From CBDESM01 sp965242485 (GTDB lineage Bacteria > Chloroflexota > Dehalococcoidia > Bin125): a DNA stretch of 64,000 nt. Location: NCBI GenBank assembly GCA_965242485.1, contig CBDESM010000003.1:930001-994000 (forward strand). Direction: 5' to 3'. Below are positions 7,538 to 16,749 of this stretch, one piece after another. The notes beneath the pieces were generated by a model that worked only from the letters and a program-made list of their open reading frames with translations, ran no database searches and was not told the DNA's origin. Both the position numbers and the translations under genes were made by a program. Each line of letters opens with the position of its first letter. Position 1 is the first letter of the stretch.

Positions 7538-9235
7538 TCAGTTCGGAACCGAGAACGAGATGCCGGCCGGGTCGCGGTACTGGGTGGCCGAAACGATGTC
7601 GTAGTCGGAGCCGGCCGCGCTGAAGCGGATCCTGATCTCGCGCTCGAGCGGCGTCTGCTTGTCGGCGGCCATGCGGACGCGCAGATCGAGGGCTTCTATC
7701 TCCTCGATCGTCAAATCGAGGTCGATGAACGGGCCGGCGGCGTCGAGCGCGAGCTGATCGACCAGCTCCGGCGCGGCGAGGCGATCATCGGCGCTGGTGC
7801 TCGACGAGATATCGATCGCGCCGGGGGCGGGGCCGATGAGGACGCGGCTGAGCGTGACACTGGCCCAGAGCGGCGTTTCGTCGGCGATCGAGGCCGAGTC
7901 GCGCAGGAAGTCGTCGACATCCTCGTACATGCCGAGCCCGACCAGCCTCGGCTCGACCGCGCTCCAGCCGCCGCCGTCGGAACTGATCCAGAGTCCCTCG
8001 CGGGTCCAGAGCAGCTTGAAGGGGGGAGAGCCGTCGACCTCGGTCGAGGTTTCGAAGCGGCCTTGGGACAGATCTCGCTTGATCTCGATGCGGGCGTCCC
8101 TGTCGCGGCCGTCGACGGTGCCGTTGATCTCGGTGACGAGGTGCACCGCCGTCGCGCGGTCGACGGCGGTGCGGCCGTTGGCGAGCAAGGTGTAGGCGTC
8201 GACGCCGCGCACTTCGAGCAGCGAAGCGGCGCTCTCGACCAAGGAGGCGGTGAATTCGCCGGACGAGGCCGCGGGCTCGGGCGAGGGCAGATCGAACGGC
8301 TCGTCCCAGGAAACGAGGCTGGTGATCAGCGTCTGCGTGCCTTCTTCCAGCTGCGCGGTCATCTCGACGCCGAGCAGCGCGCCCGTGGCCGCGTCGGCGA
8401 CCATCCGCGTCGCGAGCGAGAGCGGCTGCTGCGGGCCGTCGCCCGGCGCGGCGCGGCTGAGCAGCACGTCGTACAGGGCGTCGAGCGAGACGCCGAGCGG
8501 GTTCATGGCCGAGTACGGGTCCGCCGCGCCGTCCGTGAGCCGCGCGACGTCCGCGCCCGAAAGCTCGTAGGAGAGCACCCAGACGGGCCGGCCGTCATCG
8601 GCGACGCCTTCTTCGACCAGCGCGGTGGAGGCGAAGACGGCCTCGCGGCGCTGGAGGCCGCTGAGCTGGACGATGCCGGCCCGCGCCGGCGGCACGTCCG
8701 CCCCGACTAAGGTTTCGAACGGGAGCCAGCCCTCGAGCGGAGCGGTGCTGAGCCAGAATTTGCCGGCGATCCCGAGGACTTGCAGGCCGGGGAAGCCTTC
8801 CTCGCCGCCGAGAATGTCGAACGGCTCGGTGGCGATGTAGACCCCGTCGGGCGTGAAGTGGAAGTCGGCGTACATGATGGTGTCGAACGCGTCGTTGTCG
8901 ATCGAGGCTGAGTTCTCGGTGTGCAGGTACGTGATGGAGCCGAGCCAAGCGCCGACCAAATTGGCGAAGTCCTGCACGCCCGGCGGCGACTGCGCCTCCT
9001 GCTGGACGGCCTGCACGGCGGGCGAGGCCGGGCGCGACGACTGCGACTGCCCTTGCTGCTGCTGTTCCCCGGCCGCGGCGGCGGGGGCCTGTTGCTGCTG
9101 TTGCTGCGCGGCGGGCTGCTGGGCCGCGGGAGCGGGCTGGGGGGCCGGCTGCGGTTCGTCGCCGCCCGTGCAGGCGGAGAGGAAGATCGCGGCTGCCGCC
9201 GTCGCGGAAAGTGCGGAGATGCGTCTCAACGCCAT
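7538..9235 (-). CDS. Two-lobed LppX/LolA-like lipoprotein
   Basis: Starting at the ATG at 9235 (GGAAGG upstream), not at the longer open frame, gives a 565-residue protein. It has a clean lipoprotein signal: MALRRIS, a hydrophobic stretch and the lipobox LSAC. A Pro/Gln/Ala linker of ~60 residues follows. Two repeats of a LppX/LolA-like beta-rich domain then follow, each with patterns such as PFKLLWTREGLWIS. Such proteins carry lipids or sit at the outer face of the membrane. The lipoprotein at 10963-11877 has a similar organisation. The function is only inferred from fold likeness. Confidence 0.6.
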   Translation of the reverse strand: MALRRISALSATAAAAIFLSACTGGDEPQPAPQPAPAAQQPAAQQQQQQAPAAAAGEQQQQGQSQSSRPASPAVQAVQQEAQSPPGVQDFANLVGAWLGSITYLHTENSASIDNDAFDTIMYADFHFTPDGVYIATEPFDILGGEEGFPGLQVLGIAGKFWLSTAPLEGWLPFETLVGADVPPARAGIVQLSGLQRREAVFASTALVEEGVADDGRPVWVLSYELSGADVARLTDGAADPYSAMNPLGVSLDALYDVLLSRAAPGDGPQQPLSLATRMVADAATGALLGVEMTAQLEEGTQTLITSLVSWDEPFDLPSPEPAASSGEFTASLVESAASLLEVRGVDAYTLLANGRTAVDRATAVHLVTEINGTVDGRDRDARIEIKRDLSQGRFETSTEVDGSPPFKLLWTREGLWISSDGGGWSAVEPRLVGLGMYEDVDDFLRDSASIADETPLWASVTLSRVLIGPAPGAIDISSSTSADDRLAAPELVDQLALDAAGPFIDLDLTIEEIEALDLRVRMAADKQTPLEREIRIRFSAAGSDYDIVSATQYRDPAGISFSVPN

Positions 9236-9345
9236 CGTCGGGGCCTTCCAATCGCCATGCGACGGCAACCGTAGCCGCGCCGCGCGGGCGGAACGGGCAA
9301 CGCGGCGTTAGACGCGGCCCGCCGCGCCGTTATGAATGGCGGCCG

Positions 9346-10905
9346 TTATGGATGGAACGGAGTCGGGTTCGGGCCGAGCTGCGCGCGCAGGATCGGCTGC
9401 GCGTCCTCGACGAACTCGCAGAGCAGCCGCCTGGTCCGGGCCGGGTCGATGATCTCCTGGCCGGTCGCCTCGGCCGTGCGGAACGGCGAGGCGAGCCGGT
9501 TCAGCCGCGCCTCGATCTCGGCCCGCTTCGCCTCCGGGTCGTCGGCCTCGTCGATCTCGCGGCGGTAGGCGGCCGACGCGCCGCCCTCGATGTGCATCGA
9601 GCCCCAGCGGGCTGAGGGCCAGGCGTAGCGCTGGAACATCCCCGTGGGCCGGTGCTGGCACTGGCCGGCGACGCCGAAGAGCCGGCCCATGACCACCGTG
9701 CACCAGGGCATCCGGCTCTCGCAGGTGGCGATCACGAGGCGCGCGCCGGCCCGCTCGATGCCCTGCTTCTCGGATTCGAGCCCGACCATGAAGCCGGGCT
9801 CGTCGGCGAACGAGATCAGCGGCAGGTGGAAGGTGTCGCAGAGCTGGATCAGGCGGATCACCTTGTCGCCGCCGGCGACGTCGGTCGAGCCGCCCGCGTG
9901 CATCGGGTTGTTGGCCATCACGCCGACGGGATAGCCGTTGATCCGGGCCAGTCCGGTGATGCGGGAACGCCCGTACTTGGGCGCGATCTCGAAGAAGGAA
10001 CCCTCGTCGACGGTCCACTGGATCGCCTTGTGCCCGTCGTAGGCGCGCCGGCGATCGCGCGGGACGAGCGAGCGCAGGCGTTCGTCGGCCGGGTCGATCG
10101 CGTCGCCGGGTTCGCCGCGCGGCGCCATCTCCCAGACGTTCGGAGGGAGGTAGGAGAGCCAGCGGCGGATCATCTCGAAGGCGTCCTGCTCGGTTTCGGC
10201 CAAGTTGTCGACCGAACCGGAGATGCCGACGTGGACGCGCTCGTCGCCGAGGTCTTCCTTGCTGATGTCGTAGCCGAGCGCGGCCTTGACGACGGGCGGG
10301 CCGCCGGGGAAGAGCTGCGAGATGCCCTTCACCATCAGCGTGAAATGGGCCATGCAGGCGTTGACGGCGGGCAGGCCGGCGACGGAGCCCATCACGGCGG
10401 AGACGACGGGCACGGCGCGCAGCATCCGCGTGTCGATGGTGGACCAGGCGTTGCCGTCGGGCAGGTAGGTGCGGCCGATCTCCTCGAAGCCGCGGACGGA
10501 GCCGCCGGCCGCGTCGAGCAGGCGCACGAAGGGGACGCGCCACTCCATCGCGCGCTGGTTGGCCGCCAGCTCGCGGCCGAGCCCGTCCTCGCTGGCCGAG
10601 CCGGAGCCGCCGCGCACGGTGAAGTCGCCCGCGCTGACGATGATCTTGCGCCCATCCACCTTGCAGAAGCCCTCGATCGAGCCTTTCGGGGTGAAGGCGG
10701 CGAGCTCGCCGGCATCGTCGTAGGCGGCGCTGCCGACCAAGCCGCCGAACTCGCGGAAGCTGCCCGGGTCGGCGATCCCGTCGATCCGCTCGTTGACCAG
10801 CAGCTTGCCGCGCCGGCGCTGGCGCTCGACGCCCTCCGGCCCGCCCCGCCCCTTCGCCAGTTCGCGCCGCCGCTCCAGCTCCCGGATCTCAGGTTCCCAA
10901 GACAT
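9346..10905 (-). CDS. Acyl-CoA carboxylase carboxyltransferase subunit
   Basis: A 519-residue biotin-dependent carboxyltransferase of the propionyl/methylcrotonyl/acetyl-CoA carboxylase beta family. It has both crotonase-like halves: the N-half segment SGSASEDGLGRELAANQRAM binds the acyl-CoA, and the C-half contains a GFMVGLESEKQGIERAGARL helix and SMHIEGGASAAYRREI. It transfers carboxylate from carboxybiotin to the CoA substrate. No biotin carboxylase or carrier gene is adjacent. GGAGGAG lies before the ATG and partly inside a hairpin (10914-10939). A TACCCT -10 candidate lies just above that hairpin. Confidence 0.9.
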   Translation of the reverse strand: MSWEPEIRELERRRELAKGRGGPEGVERQRRRGKLLVNERIDGIADPGSFREFGGLVGSAAYDDAGELAAFTPKGSIEGFCKVDGRKIIVSAGDFTVRGGSGSASEDGLGRELAANQRAMEWRVPFVRLLDAAGGSVRGFEEIGRTYLPDGNAWSTIDTRMLRAVPVVSAVMGSVAGLPAVNACMAHFTLMVKGISQLFPGGPPVVKAALGYDISKEDLGDERVHVGISGSVDNLAETEQDAFEMIRRWLSYLPPNVWEMAPRGEPGDAIDPADERLRSLVPRDRRRAYDGHKAIQWTVDEGSFFEIAPKYGRSRITGLARINGYPVGVMANNPMHAGGSTDVAGGDKVIRLIQLCDTFHLPLISFADEPGFMVGLESEKQGIERAGARLVIATCESRMPWCTVVMGRLFGVAGQCQHRPTGMFQRYAWPSARWGSMHIEGGASAAYRREIDEADDPEAKRAEIEARLNRLASPFRTAEATGQEIIDPARTRRLLCEFVEDAQPILRAQLGPNPTPFHP

Positions 10906-10913
10906 CGCGACTC

Positions 10914-10939
10914 CTCCGCCCGCCGAACAACGGGCGGAG
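10914..10939 (-). promoter_or_regulatory. Leader hairpin overlapping the ribosome-binding site of the carboxyltransferase gene
   Basis: The arms ctccgcccg and cgggcggag (9 bp, loop of 8) form the start of the predicted leader on the minus strand. The 3' arm contains the first GGAG of the GGAGGAG ribosome-binding site, so folding would partly hide it. Confidence 0.4.
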
Positions 10940-10962
10940 GCAGGGTAGGACAGGGCGCGGAG

Positions 10963-11877
10963 TCAGCCAGTGATCACCGCGCCGAGGACGGCGTCGAATG
11001 CGGCCTCGAACGCGGCGTCCGCCTCGTCTTCGTCCAGCAGCGGTTCCGGTTCGGGCAGATCGAGCGGGGCGTTCCAGCCGAACGTGTCGGCGACCGTGAC
11101 GAACTTGAGGGGGCCGCCCTCGGCGCTGTTTTCGTCGTTGATCGTGAGCAACGTTTCCGAACGCAGCAGCGCGCCGGTCAGCGGATCAATGTGCTGGATG
11201 GTGACGATGTCGCCGGCATAGCGGTCGAGCATTTCGGACATTGCGGCCTCGACTTCCGCATCGTCCAAGCCGCTGACGCCCGCGAGGACGGCTTCCCGCA
11301 GGCGCGGATCATTGAGCAGATCCGGCGATACAGAAACGCGCAGGACCCAGGCATCGCGTCCGTCCAGCGAGCCGGCTTCGAGCGAGGCATCGATCCGCGG
11401 ATCGTCGAGGTAGTCCGCCGCGAAATTGGACGCTCGGATCGAGTCCATCATCGCGCCGATGTCGATGCCCTCGCTGATCTGCAGCCAGCCGGCCTCGCGG
11501 GCGGGCGTCATGTAGATGCCGTCCTCCCGCACCAGCAGTTCGGTCTCCAGGGCGTTTGCTTCTTCGCCGAAAAGTGCGGCGGCGCCCACGACCATATGGA
11601 CCGTCCAAGTGCGCAGATCGAACGAGATTTCCTGCCGGCTATCGAACGCGGTCGCGCCATCCGCGCCGGTGGCGGTCGTGCGGATGCTCATCTGCATCGA
11701 GACGACGTCGTCCTGCCAGCCGGTCATCAGCTCGGCCAGCTGATCGAGCGTCGGAACGGTTCCGTCACCGGGGCGCGGGGGCGCTTCGGAGCGGGCGAGC
11801 GCGTCGGTGCAGGCGGCGGCGCTGATCGAGACCAGCAGCAGCACGGCCGCGGCGAACGCGGCCCGCAGACGGTTCAC
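10963..11877 (-). CDS. LppX/LolA-like lipoprotein
   Basis: A 304-residue protein starting with GTG at 11877 in a GTGA overlap with dapA, so it is translationally coupled to it. The signal peptide runs MNRLRAAFAAAVLLLVSISA to the lipobox AAAC. The mature part is one LppX/LolA-like domain containing SRQEISFDLRTWTVH, DGIYMTPAREAGWLQIS and GRDAWVLRVSVSPDLL. It resembles one lobe of the lipoprotein at 7538-9235 and ends in an acidic tail. Pairing with dapA looks like chance operon packing; the role is unknown. Confidence 0.62.
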   Translation of the reverse strand: MNRLRAAFAAAVLLLVSISAAACTDALARSEAPPRPGDGTVPTLDQLAELMTGWQDDVVSMQMSIRTTATGADGATAFDSRQEISFDLRTWTVHMVVGAAALFGEEANALETELLVREDGIYMTPAREAGWLQISEGIDIGAMMDSIRASNFAADYLDDPRIDASLEAGSLDGRDAWVLRVSVSPDLLNDPRLREAVLAGVSGLDDAEVEAAMSEMLDRYAGDIVTIQHIDPLTGALLRSETLLTINDENSAEGGPLKFVTVADTFGWNAPLDLPEPEPLLDEDEADAAFEAAFDAVLGAVITG

Positions 11878-12776
11878 GCGGGGGCCTCGATATCGACGTC
11901 GATGTTGGCGAGGACTTCGCGGATCTGCGCTTTGACCGCCTCGTCCGGCTCGACCAGCGGCGGGCGGGTCGGGCCGACGGGGAAGCCGACTTCGTTGAGC
12001 GCCCATTTCACCGGCACGGGGTTGCCGACCAGGAACATCGCCTTGACCAGCGGCGCGAGGCCGACCGCGTACTTGCCCGCCGCCTCCGTGTCCTTCGCGT
12101 CCCACGCCTCGTACATCGAGCTGATCTGCCCGCCGACGAGATGCGAGAGCACGGAAACCGCGCCGTAGCCGCCGAGCGCGAGGATCGGCAGGTTGTCGCC
12201 GTCGTTGCCGCTCCAGACGCGGAAATCGTCGGGCGCGGTGCGGATGATCTCGGCGATCTGCTCGATGTTGCCGGAGGCTTCCTTGGTGCCGCAGATGTTG
12301 GCGACGTCCGTCCCCAAGCGCACCTGCGTCTGCGCGGTCATGTTGATGCCCGTGCGCGAGGGCACGTTGTACATGATGCAGGGCACATCGACCGACTCGG
12401 CGACGGCGCGGAAGTGCTGATAGAGGCCGTCCTGCGAGGGCTTGTTGTAGTAGGGCGCGACGAGGAGCAGTCCGTCGACGCCGATCCCGGCCGCCAGCTC
12501 GGAGGCTTCGATCGCGGTCGCGGTGCTGTTCGAGCCGGTGCCGGCGACGAGCGTGCCGCCGCGCTCGTGCACGACCGGCAGCAGCTCGCGGAAGAGGACG
12601 CGCTCCTCCTCGTGCTCCAAGGTGGGCGATTCGCCGGTCGTGCCGGCGACGACGACCCCGTCCGAACCGGAATCGAGCAGGGCCGCGGCCAACGCCTGCG
12701 CCCCCTCGACATCGACGGAGAAATCCTCCCGCATCGGCGTCACCATCGCCGTATAGAGACGTCCCAGCTCAGCCAT
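11874..12776 (-). CDS. dapA: 4-hydroxy-tetrahydrodipicolinate synthase
   Basis: A 300-residue class I aldolase that condenses pyruvate with aspartate semialdehyde, the first dedicated step to diaminopimelate and lysine. Visible motifs are GTTGESPTL (substrate loop), YYNKPSQDGLY with the catalytic Tyr, PSRTG, and CGTKEASGN carrying the Schiff-base Lys. AGGAGG sits 5 nt ahead of the ATG at 12776, which decides the start over an in-frame GTG at 12779. A TAACCT -10 candidate lies ~50 nt upstream. dapB and asd are close by on the same strand. Confidence 0.96.
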   Translation of the reverse strand: MAELGRLYTAMVTPMREDFSVDVEGAQALAAALLDSGSDGVVVAGTTGESPTLEHEEERVLFRELLPVVHERGGTLVAGTGSNSTATAIEASELAAGIGVDGLLLVAPYYNKPSQDGLYQHFRAVAESVDVPCIMYNVPSRTGINMTAQTQVRLGTDVANICGTKEASGNIEQIAEIIRTAPDDFRVWSGNDGDNLPILALGGYGAVSVLSHLVGGQISSMYEAWDAKDTEAAGKYAVGLAPLVKAMFLVGNPVPVKWALNEVGFPVGPTRPPLVEPDEAVKAQIREVLANIDVDIEAPA

Positions 12777-12836
12777 CACGACCTCCTCGCGCGCCGGTCT
12801 GCCCGCGCGGCGCGCTCAATCGTCGCAGGTTACCGC

Positions 12837-14771
12837 TCAGCCGCAGGCTTGGAGGGAGAGGCGCATATCGACCACTGGTGCATCGGTTCGATCCCAGAAC
12901 CAGCGGCGTCCACCGCGGCAGAGCCTGATCGCGACATGGCTCCATTCGTCCCCGTCCGGCAGCGCGAGCCGGAAGTTGCCGGCCTCGTCGGTGCGCCCGG
13001 ACCCGCAGCCGAGCGGCGCGGCGGCGACCAGCACGCGCGGACGCTCGGCGCAGGCGATGACCGCGACTCCCGCAATCGGCTCGTCCGCCCTCGTCCGCAG
13101 CGTGCCCGTCATTGATTGCGTACAGGCACCAGCGGGCGCGACGACTTCGATCCCCGCAATTCCGGCGCCGCCCGGACTGAACGACTCGGCCCGCGCGGGC
13201 ACGAATGTGATGCCGCCGCCGGCCACGGCAGCATGACAGCCCGGTTCCAATTCAACTGCGAGGAGATAACGACGGAACGATACGACGTTGAGCGAGAAAT
13301 TCCCGTCCGCATCAGTCGTCCCAGTCGCGACTGGCAGCGGATTCACAAACTCCCGCTCGGAGTGATAGTACGCCCGCACGATGCGTTCGGAGACGGGCTG
13401 GCCGTCCTCGCGGGAGATCGTTCCCGCGAGGATCGGGCCGAGCGATCGTTCGGTTCCGCGTTTCGCGATGATCTCATCGCCCCAGCCGTTGAATTCTTGC
13501 AGGAATTCAGTCAGCCCAACGCCGAATGCGCCGGCGAACGCGGTATGCAGATCATACCCGGAGTCCCATTCGCGGCCGGCGATTTCGTGGACCGGAGACA
13601 ACAATCGCCATAATTCGACCAAGGGCGCACGGTTGTCAGCCCCCGCTACGCGATCCAGCGCGACTGCGCCGTGGGAATATTCCCAAGTTTCATCCCGCGT
13701 CGGCAGGCGCGGCGTGTTGGCGGACAGGATGCGCTCGGCCAATCCTCTGAGCGCCGACCATGAACGCGCTTGCCTGCCGAATGCCCAGATTGGCAAGTCG
13801 TTCGACAGCGCGTAGTCCCATGCCGCCAGTTCGGCGGAGCCCTCAATGAGCCAAGCGCGGTGGATCGATAAGTCCGGGTAGTGGCTGCCGCCCCAGTCCA
13901 TCAGATCATATTGGAGCGCGTGAAAGTATTCATGGGCGAACAGATCGTCACTGTATCGATGCGGATGCAGGTAGAGGATACCGTCGGTGCGATAGCAGCC
14001 GGCGAAACCTGCGCAGCGCGAATCATTGCCGCTGACTTCAATCGTGAGATCGGCAGCTTCGGCCTGCACTGCATACTGCTGGTCGAAATGCCGCCGCACT
14101 TTGTCGAGATCGCTCAATACGCGCTCGGAGCTGCCGATGATCTTGGGCTGCAAGTACGTCGGCTGCAGCCAAACGACGCTGCGCGGCAAGGTGACCCAGA
14201 GCGGATCGCCCCGTCGCAGCAAGGGCGGGTCATCGGTGCCGGCAGACGGATCGTAACGCCGCCATTCCATCGCTTCGGAATCCCAGTAGCTGGCGGACTC
14301 GAGCGAGACTCCGATGCCGCGCAGGGCGTGGGCGAGGGGAACGTCGTCGCGCCCGGCCCAAGCGACGAAATTGGAGCCGGGGCGGAGCTTGACGGTGCCG
14401 CGAGCGGGCAGAATCGGGCGGGTCCATTCGACCAGCTGATCGCCGCCGAGCCTGATCAGCAGGCCGGTGCCGGGCGCGATCTCCCGGAGCGGTTGCGGCG
14501 GCTCCGGTGCATCGCGGCCGGCGAGCAGCCATTGCTGGCGCGGGGCATCCCAAGCGAAGATCGCCTCCGCTTGCGGGATTTCCTCGAACAGCGCGGCCGG
14601 CGTGGTCGGCGCGGCTGTCCAGCCGACCGGATTCAGGCCGGGGCGCAGCGTGATCGCAAGCTCGTCGGCGGGATCGGTTCCGTACCACGCCTCATCTTCG
14701 GCGGCAGCCGGCACGAGTAGCAGCGCGGTCAAGACGCCCGCAAGGGCAAGCGCCGGAAGAATGCGGAACAT
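12837..14771 (-). CDS. Secreted HExxH metalloprotease-like protein with regulatory-type beta domains
   Basis: A 644-residue exported protein. Signal peptide: MFRILPALALAGVLTALLLV then AAAE. Residues ~35-210 form two repeats of a beta-rich domain containing ...LRPGLNPVGWTA and ...LRPGSNFVAWAG. Residues ~225-420 hold a zinc-protease core, with HEYFH at 280-284 and a later WLIEGSAE whose Glu (about 310) is the expected third ligand of a gluzincin. Residues ~450-644 hold two carboxypeptidase-regulatory-like/Cna-B type beta domains (TDADGNFSLN and TDEAGNFRLA). It follows asd but has its own leaderless-type promoter. Peptidase activity is predicted, not shown. Confidence 0.66.
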   Translation of the reverse strand: MFRILPALALAGVLTALLLVPAAAEDEAWYGTDPADELAITLRPGLNPVGWTAAPTTPAALFEEIPQAEAIFAWDAPRQQWLLAGRDAPEPPQPLREIAPGTGLLIRLGGDQLVEWTRPILPARGTVKLRPGSNFVAWAGRDDVPLAHALRGIGVSLESASYWDSEAMEWRRYDPSAGTDDPPLLRRGDPLWVTLPRSVVWLQPTYLQPKIIGSSERVLSDLDKVRRHFDQQYAVQAEAADLTIEVSGNDSRCAGFAGCYRTDGILYLHPHRYSDDLFAHEYFHALQYDLMDWGGSHYPDLSIHRAWLIEGSAELAAWDYALSNDLPIWAFGRQARSWSALRGLAERILSANTPRLPTRDETWEYSHGAVALDRVAGADNRAPLVELWRLLSPVHEIAGREWDSGYDLHTAFAGAFGVGLTEFLQEFNGWGDEIIAKRGTERSLGPILAGTISREDGQPVSERIVRAYYHSEREFVNPLPVATGTTDADGNFSLNVVSFRRYLLAVELEPGCHAAVAGGGITFVPARAESFSPGGAGIAGIEVVAPAGACTQSMTGTLRTRADEPIAGVAVIACAERPRVLVAAAPLGCGSGRTDEAGNFRLALPDGDEWSHVAIRLCRGGRRWFWDRTDAPVVDMRLSLQACG

Positions 14772-14778
14772 GCACGGG

Positions 14779-14784
14779 AGAATA
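14779..14784 (-). promoter_or_regulatory. -10 hexamer TATTCT, leaderless geometry
   Basis: TATTCT ends 7 nt before the ATG at 14771 of the secreted protease gene, so transcription would begin at or next to the start codon. No Shine-Dalgarno sequence is present. Confidence 0.5.
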
Positions 14785-14792
14785 GGCGCGCC

Positions 14793-14807
14793 GCCCGGGC
14801 ACCGGGC
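14793..14807 (-). terminator. Hairpin directly after asd
   Basis: The arms gcccgg and ccgggc pair around a 3-nt loop, immediately after the asd stop codon. No T-run follows. It sits between asd and the protease gene's own promoter. Confidence 0.4.
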
Positions 14808-15824
14808 TCAGAGGCAGCCGTCTTCGAGCATCCACTCGACCATCTGGATCATGTTGAGGGCGCTGCCCTTGCGGAGGTTATCGGCGACGACCCAATAGGC
14901 GAGGCCGTTGGGGTTGGTGACGTCGGTGCGGGCACGGCCGACGAGGGTGGCGTCGATGCCGGCGCCGTCGAGCGGCGTGGGGTACTCGCCGGGGGCGCGG
15001 CCGTCCATGACCGCGACGCCGGGTTGGGCGGCCCAGAGCTGATGCGCGCGCGCGACGGAGATCGGCTGGTCGAAGTCGGCGTGGACAGCGATGGCGTGGG
15101 AAACTTCGGCGGGGATGCGGACGCAGGTGGCGCTGAGCGGCAGCTCGGGCCGGTGGAGGATCTTGCGGCTCTCGGCCAGCATCTTCCACTCTTCCTTGGT
15201 GTAGCCGTCGTCGAGGAAGACGTCGACCTGCGGGATCGCGTTGTAGGCGATCTGCTTGGGATATTCGCCGATCGGCGGCTCACCGCCTTCGGCGAGGGCG
15301 GCGATCTGGCCGCGCAGCTCGCGGACGGCGGCTTGGCCGGAACCGCTGACGGCCTGGTAGGTGTCGGCGATCACGCGGGTGACGTTCGCCTCGCGCATCA
15401 GCGGGGCGAGCGTGAGCACGAGCGGGACGGTGGTGCAGTTGGGCGTAGCAATGATGCCGGAGTGGTCGCGCAGGTCTTCCGGGTTGATCTCGGGCACGAC
15501 CAACGGCACGCCGTCCTGCTGGCGGAAGGCGGAAGAGTCGTCGAAGGCGACCGCGCCGCGCTCGGCGGCGACGGGGCAGAGCTCCTTGGAGGCGGCGGTG
15601 GAGGCGGAGATGAAGGCGATGTCGGCGCCGTCGAAGGCATCGTGGGCGGTCTCGCGGACGGTGAGCATCTCGCCGCGGAACTCGAGCTGGCGGCCTTCGG
15701 AGCGCTTGGTGGCGAGCAGGCGCAGTTCGCCGACGGGGAACTCGCGCTCTTCCATGCAGCGCAGGAATTCCGCGCCGACCACGCCCGTCGCGCCGACCAG
15801 CGCCACCGTCAGCTCGCGCGCCAT
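14808..15824 (-). CDS. asd: Aspartate-semialdehyde dehydrogenase
   Basis: A 338-residue enzyme that reduces aspartyl phosphate to aspartate semialdehyde with NADPH, feeding the DapA reaction. The N-terminal dinucleotide motif is VGATGVVGAEFLR, and the catalytic Cys is in ATPNCTTVP. The ATG at 15824 is preceded by GAAGGAG and starts exactly where family proteins begin; the longer open frame upstream is read-through of dapB. dapB lies 44 nt upstream in the same operon. Confidence 0.95.
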   Translation of the reverse strand: MARELTVALVGATGVVGAEFLRCMEEREFPVGELRLLATKRSEGRQLEFRGEMLTVRETAHDAFDGADIAFISASTAASKELCPVAAERGAVAFDDSSAFRQQDGVPLVVPEINPEDLRDHSGIIATPNCTTVPLVLTLAPLMREANVTRVIADTYQAVSGSGQAAVRELRGQIAALAEGGEPPIGEYPKQIAYNAIPQVDVFLDDGYTKEEWKMLAESRKILHRPELPLSATCVRIPAEVSHAIAVHADFDQPISVARAHQLWAAQPGVAVMDGRAPGEYPTPLDGAGIDATLVGRARTDVTNPNGLAYWVVADNLRKGSALNMIQMVEWMLEDGCL

Positions 15825-15868
15825 CGCCGTCTCCTTCGCCGCGGGAGGTCCCGATTCGCAGTCAATCT

Positions 15869-16651
15869 TCAGTCGCGCAGGCCGAGCAGGCGGTCGAGCC
15901 CGACGACGAGGCGATCCAACTCTAGGACGGAACGGGTTGCGTGCAGCACCATCGGCACGAACGATTCGCGGCTCATCGAATCGTGGCGGATGGTGAGCGT
16001 CTCGCCGACGCCGCCGAACATGATCTGCTGGTGCGCGACGAGGCCGGGCAGGCGGACGGAATGCAGGGCGACGCCGCCGTGCTCCGCGCCGCGACCGCCG
16101 GGGATCGGCTCGCGCTCGGGGACGTTGCGGGCGAAATCGCGCCCGCGGGCCTCGCGCAGCTCCTGAGCCGTGGCGACGGCGGTGCCCGAGGGCGCGTCGA
16201 CCTTGCCGGCGTGGTGCATCTCGAGCACTTCGACGGCCTCGAAGTGCGGTGCGGCGATGCGGGCGAGGTGCATCATCATCACCGCGCCCAGCGCGAAGTT
16301 GGCCGCGACGACGCCGCCGAGCCGCCGTTCGCTGCACGCGGCTCCGGCATCGGCGATGAGCTGATCGGAGAGACCGGAGGTGCCGATCACGGGGTGAATG
16401 CCGGCCTCAATCACGGCGGGCAGCAGGCGCTCGGTCCAAGCCGCGTTGGAGAAGTCGATCACGGCATCGGGCGACCATTCGGCCAACGCGCCGAGGTCGG
16501 CCGAGAGGGGGACGGCGCGTCCGGCGACCTCGATGCTCGTGACGGAGCCGAGTCCATCGAGCGCGCCAACCAGCTCAAGGTCGCCAGCGGCCTCGACGGC
16601 GGCCATGATCTGGCCGCCCATGTTGCCCGCGCCGCTCATCACGATGCGCAT
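15869..16651 (-). CDS. dapB: 4-hydroxy-tetrahydrodipicolinate reductase
   Basis: A 260-residue NAD(P)H-dependent reductase for the second dedicated diaminopimelate step. It shows the Rossmann motif MSGAGNMGGQI, the central GTSGLS, the catalytic EMHHAGKVDAPSGTA segment (His-His and Lys) and the C-terminal VLDRL region. The ATG at 16651 with GGGAG upstream was chosen because the extra 13 residues of the longer frame precede the family's N-terminus. A TATCGT -10 candidate lies ~35 nt upstream, so dapB-asd could be transcribed separately from pnp. Confidence 0.95.
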   Translation of the reverse strand: MRIVMSGAGNMGGQIMAAVEAAGDLELVGALDGLGSVTSIEVAGRAVPLSADLGALAEWSPDAVIDFSNAAWTERLLPAVIEAGIHPVIGTSGLSDQLIADAGAACSERRLGGVVAANFALGAVMMMHLARIAAPHFEAVEVLEMHHAGKVDAPSGTAVATAQELREARGRDFARNVPEREPIPGGRGAEHGGVALHSVRLPGLVAHQQIMFGGVGETLTIRHDSMSRESFVPMVLHATRSVLELDRLVVGLDRLLGLRD

Positions 16652-16749
16652 CGGACGCACTCCCGCAGGCCGCAACGGCCGTGCCGGCACGATACAGCGC
16701 GCCCGAGCCGCGAGGCGGTCGCGGACGGCGAACCGGGCGGACGCTGAAT

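Noticed and set aside
9652..12168. 838-codon plus-strand frame opposite the carboxyltransferase and dapA
   Set aside because: Antisense to three well-identified genes; no family signal and no promoter or ribosome-binding site fitting it.
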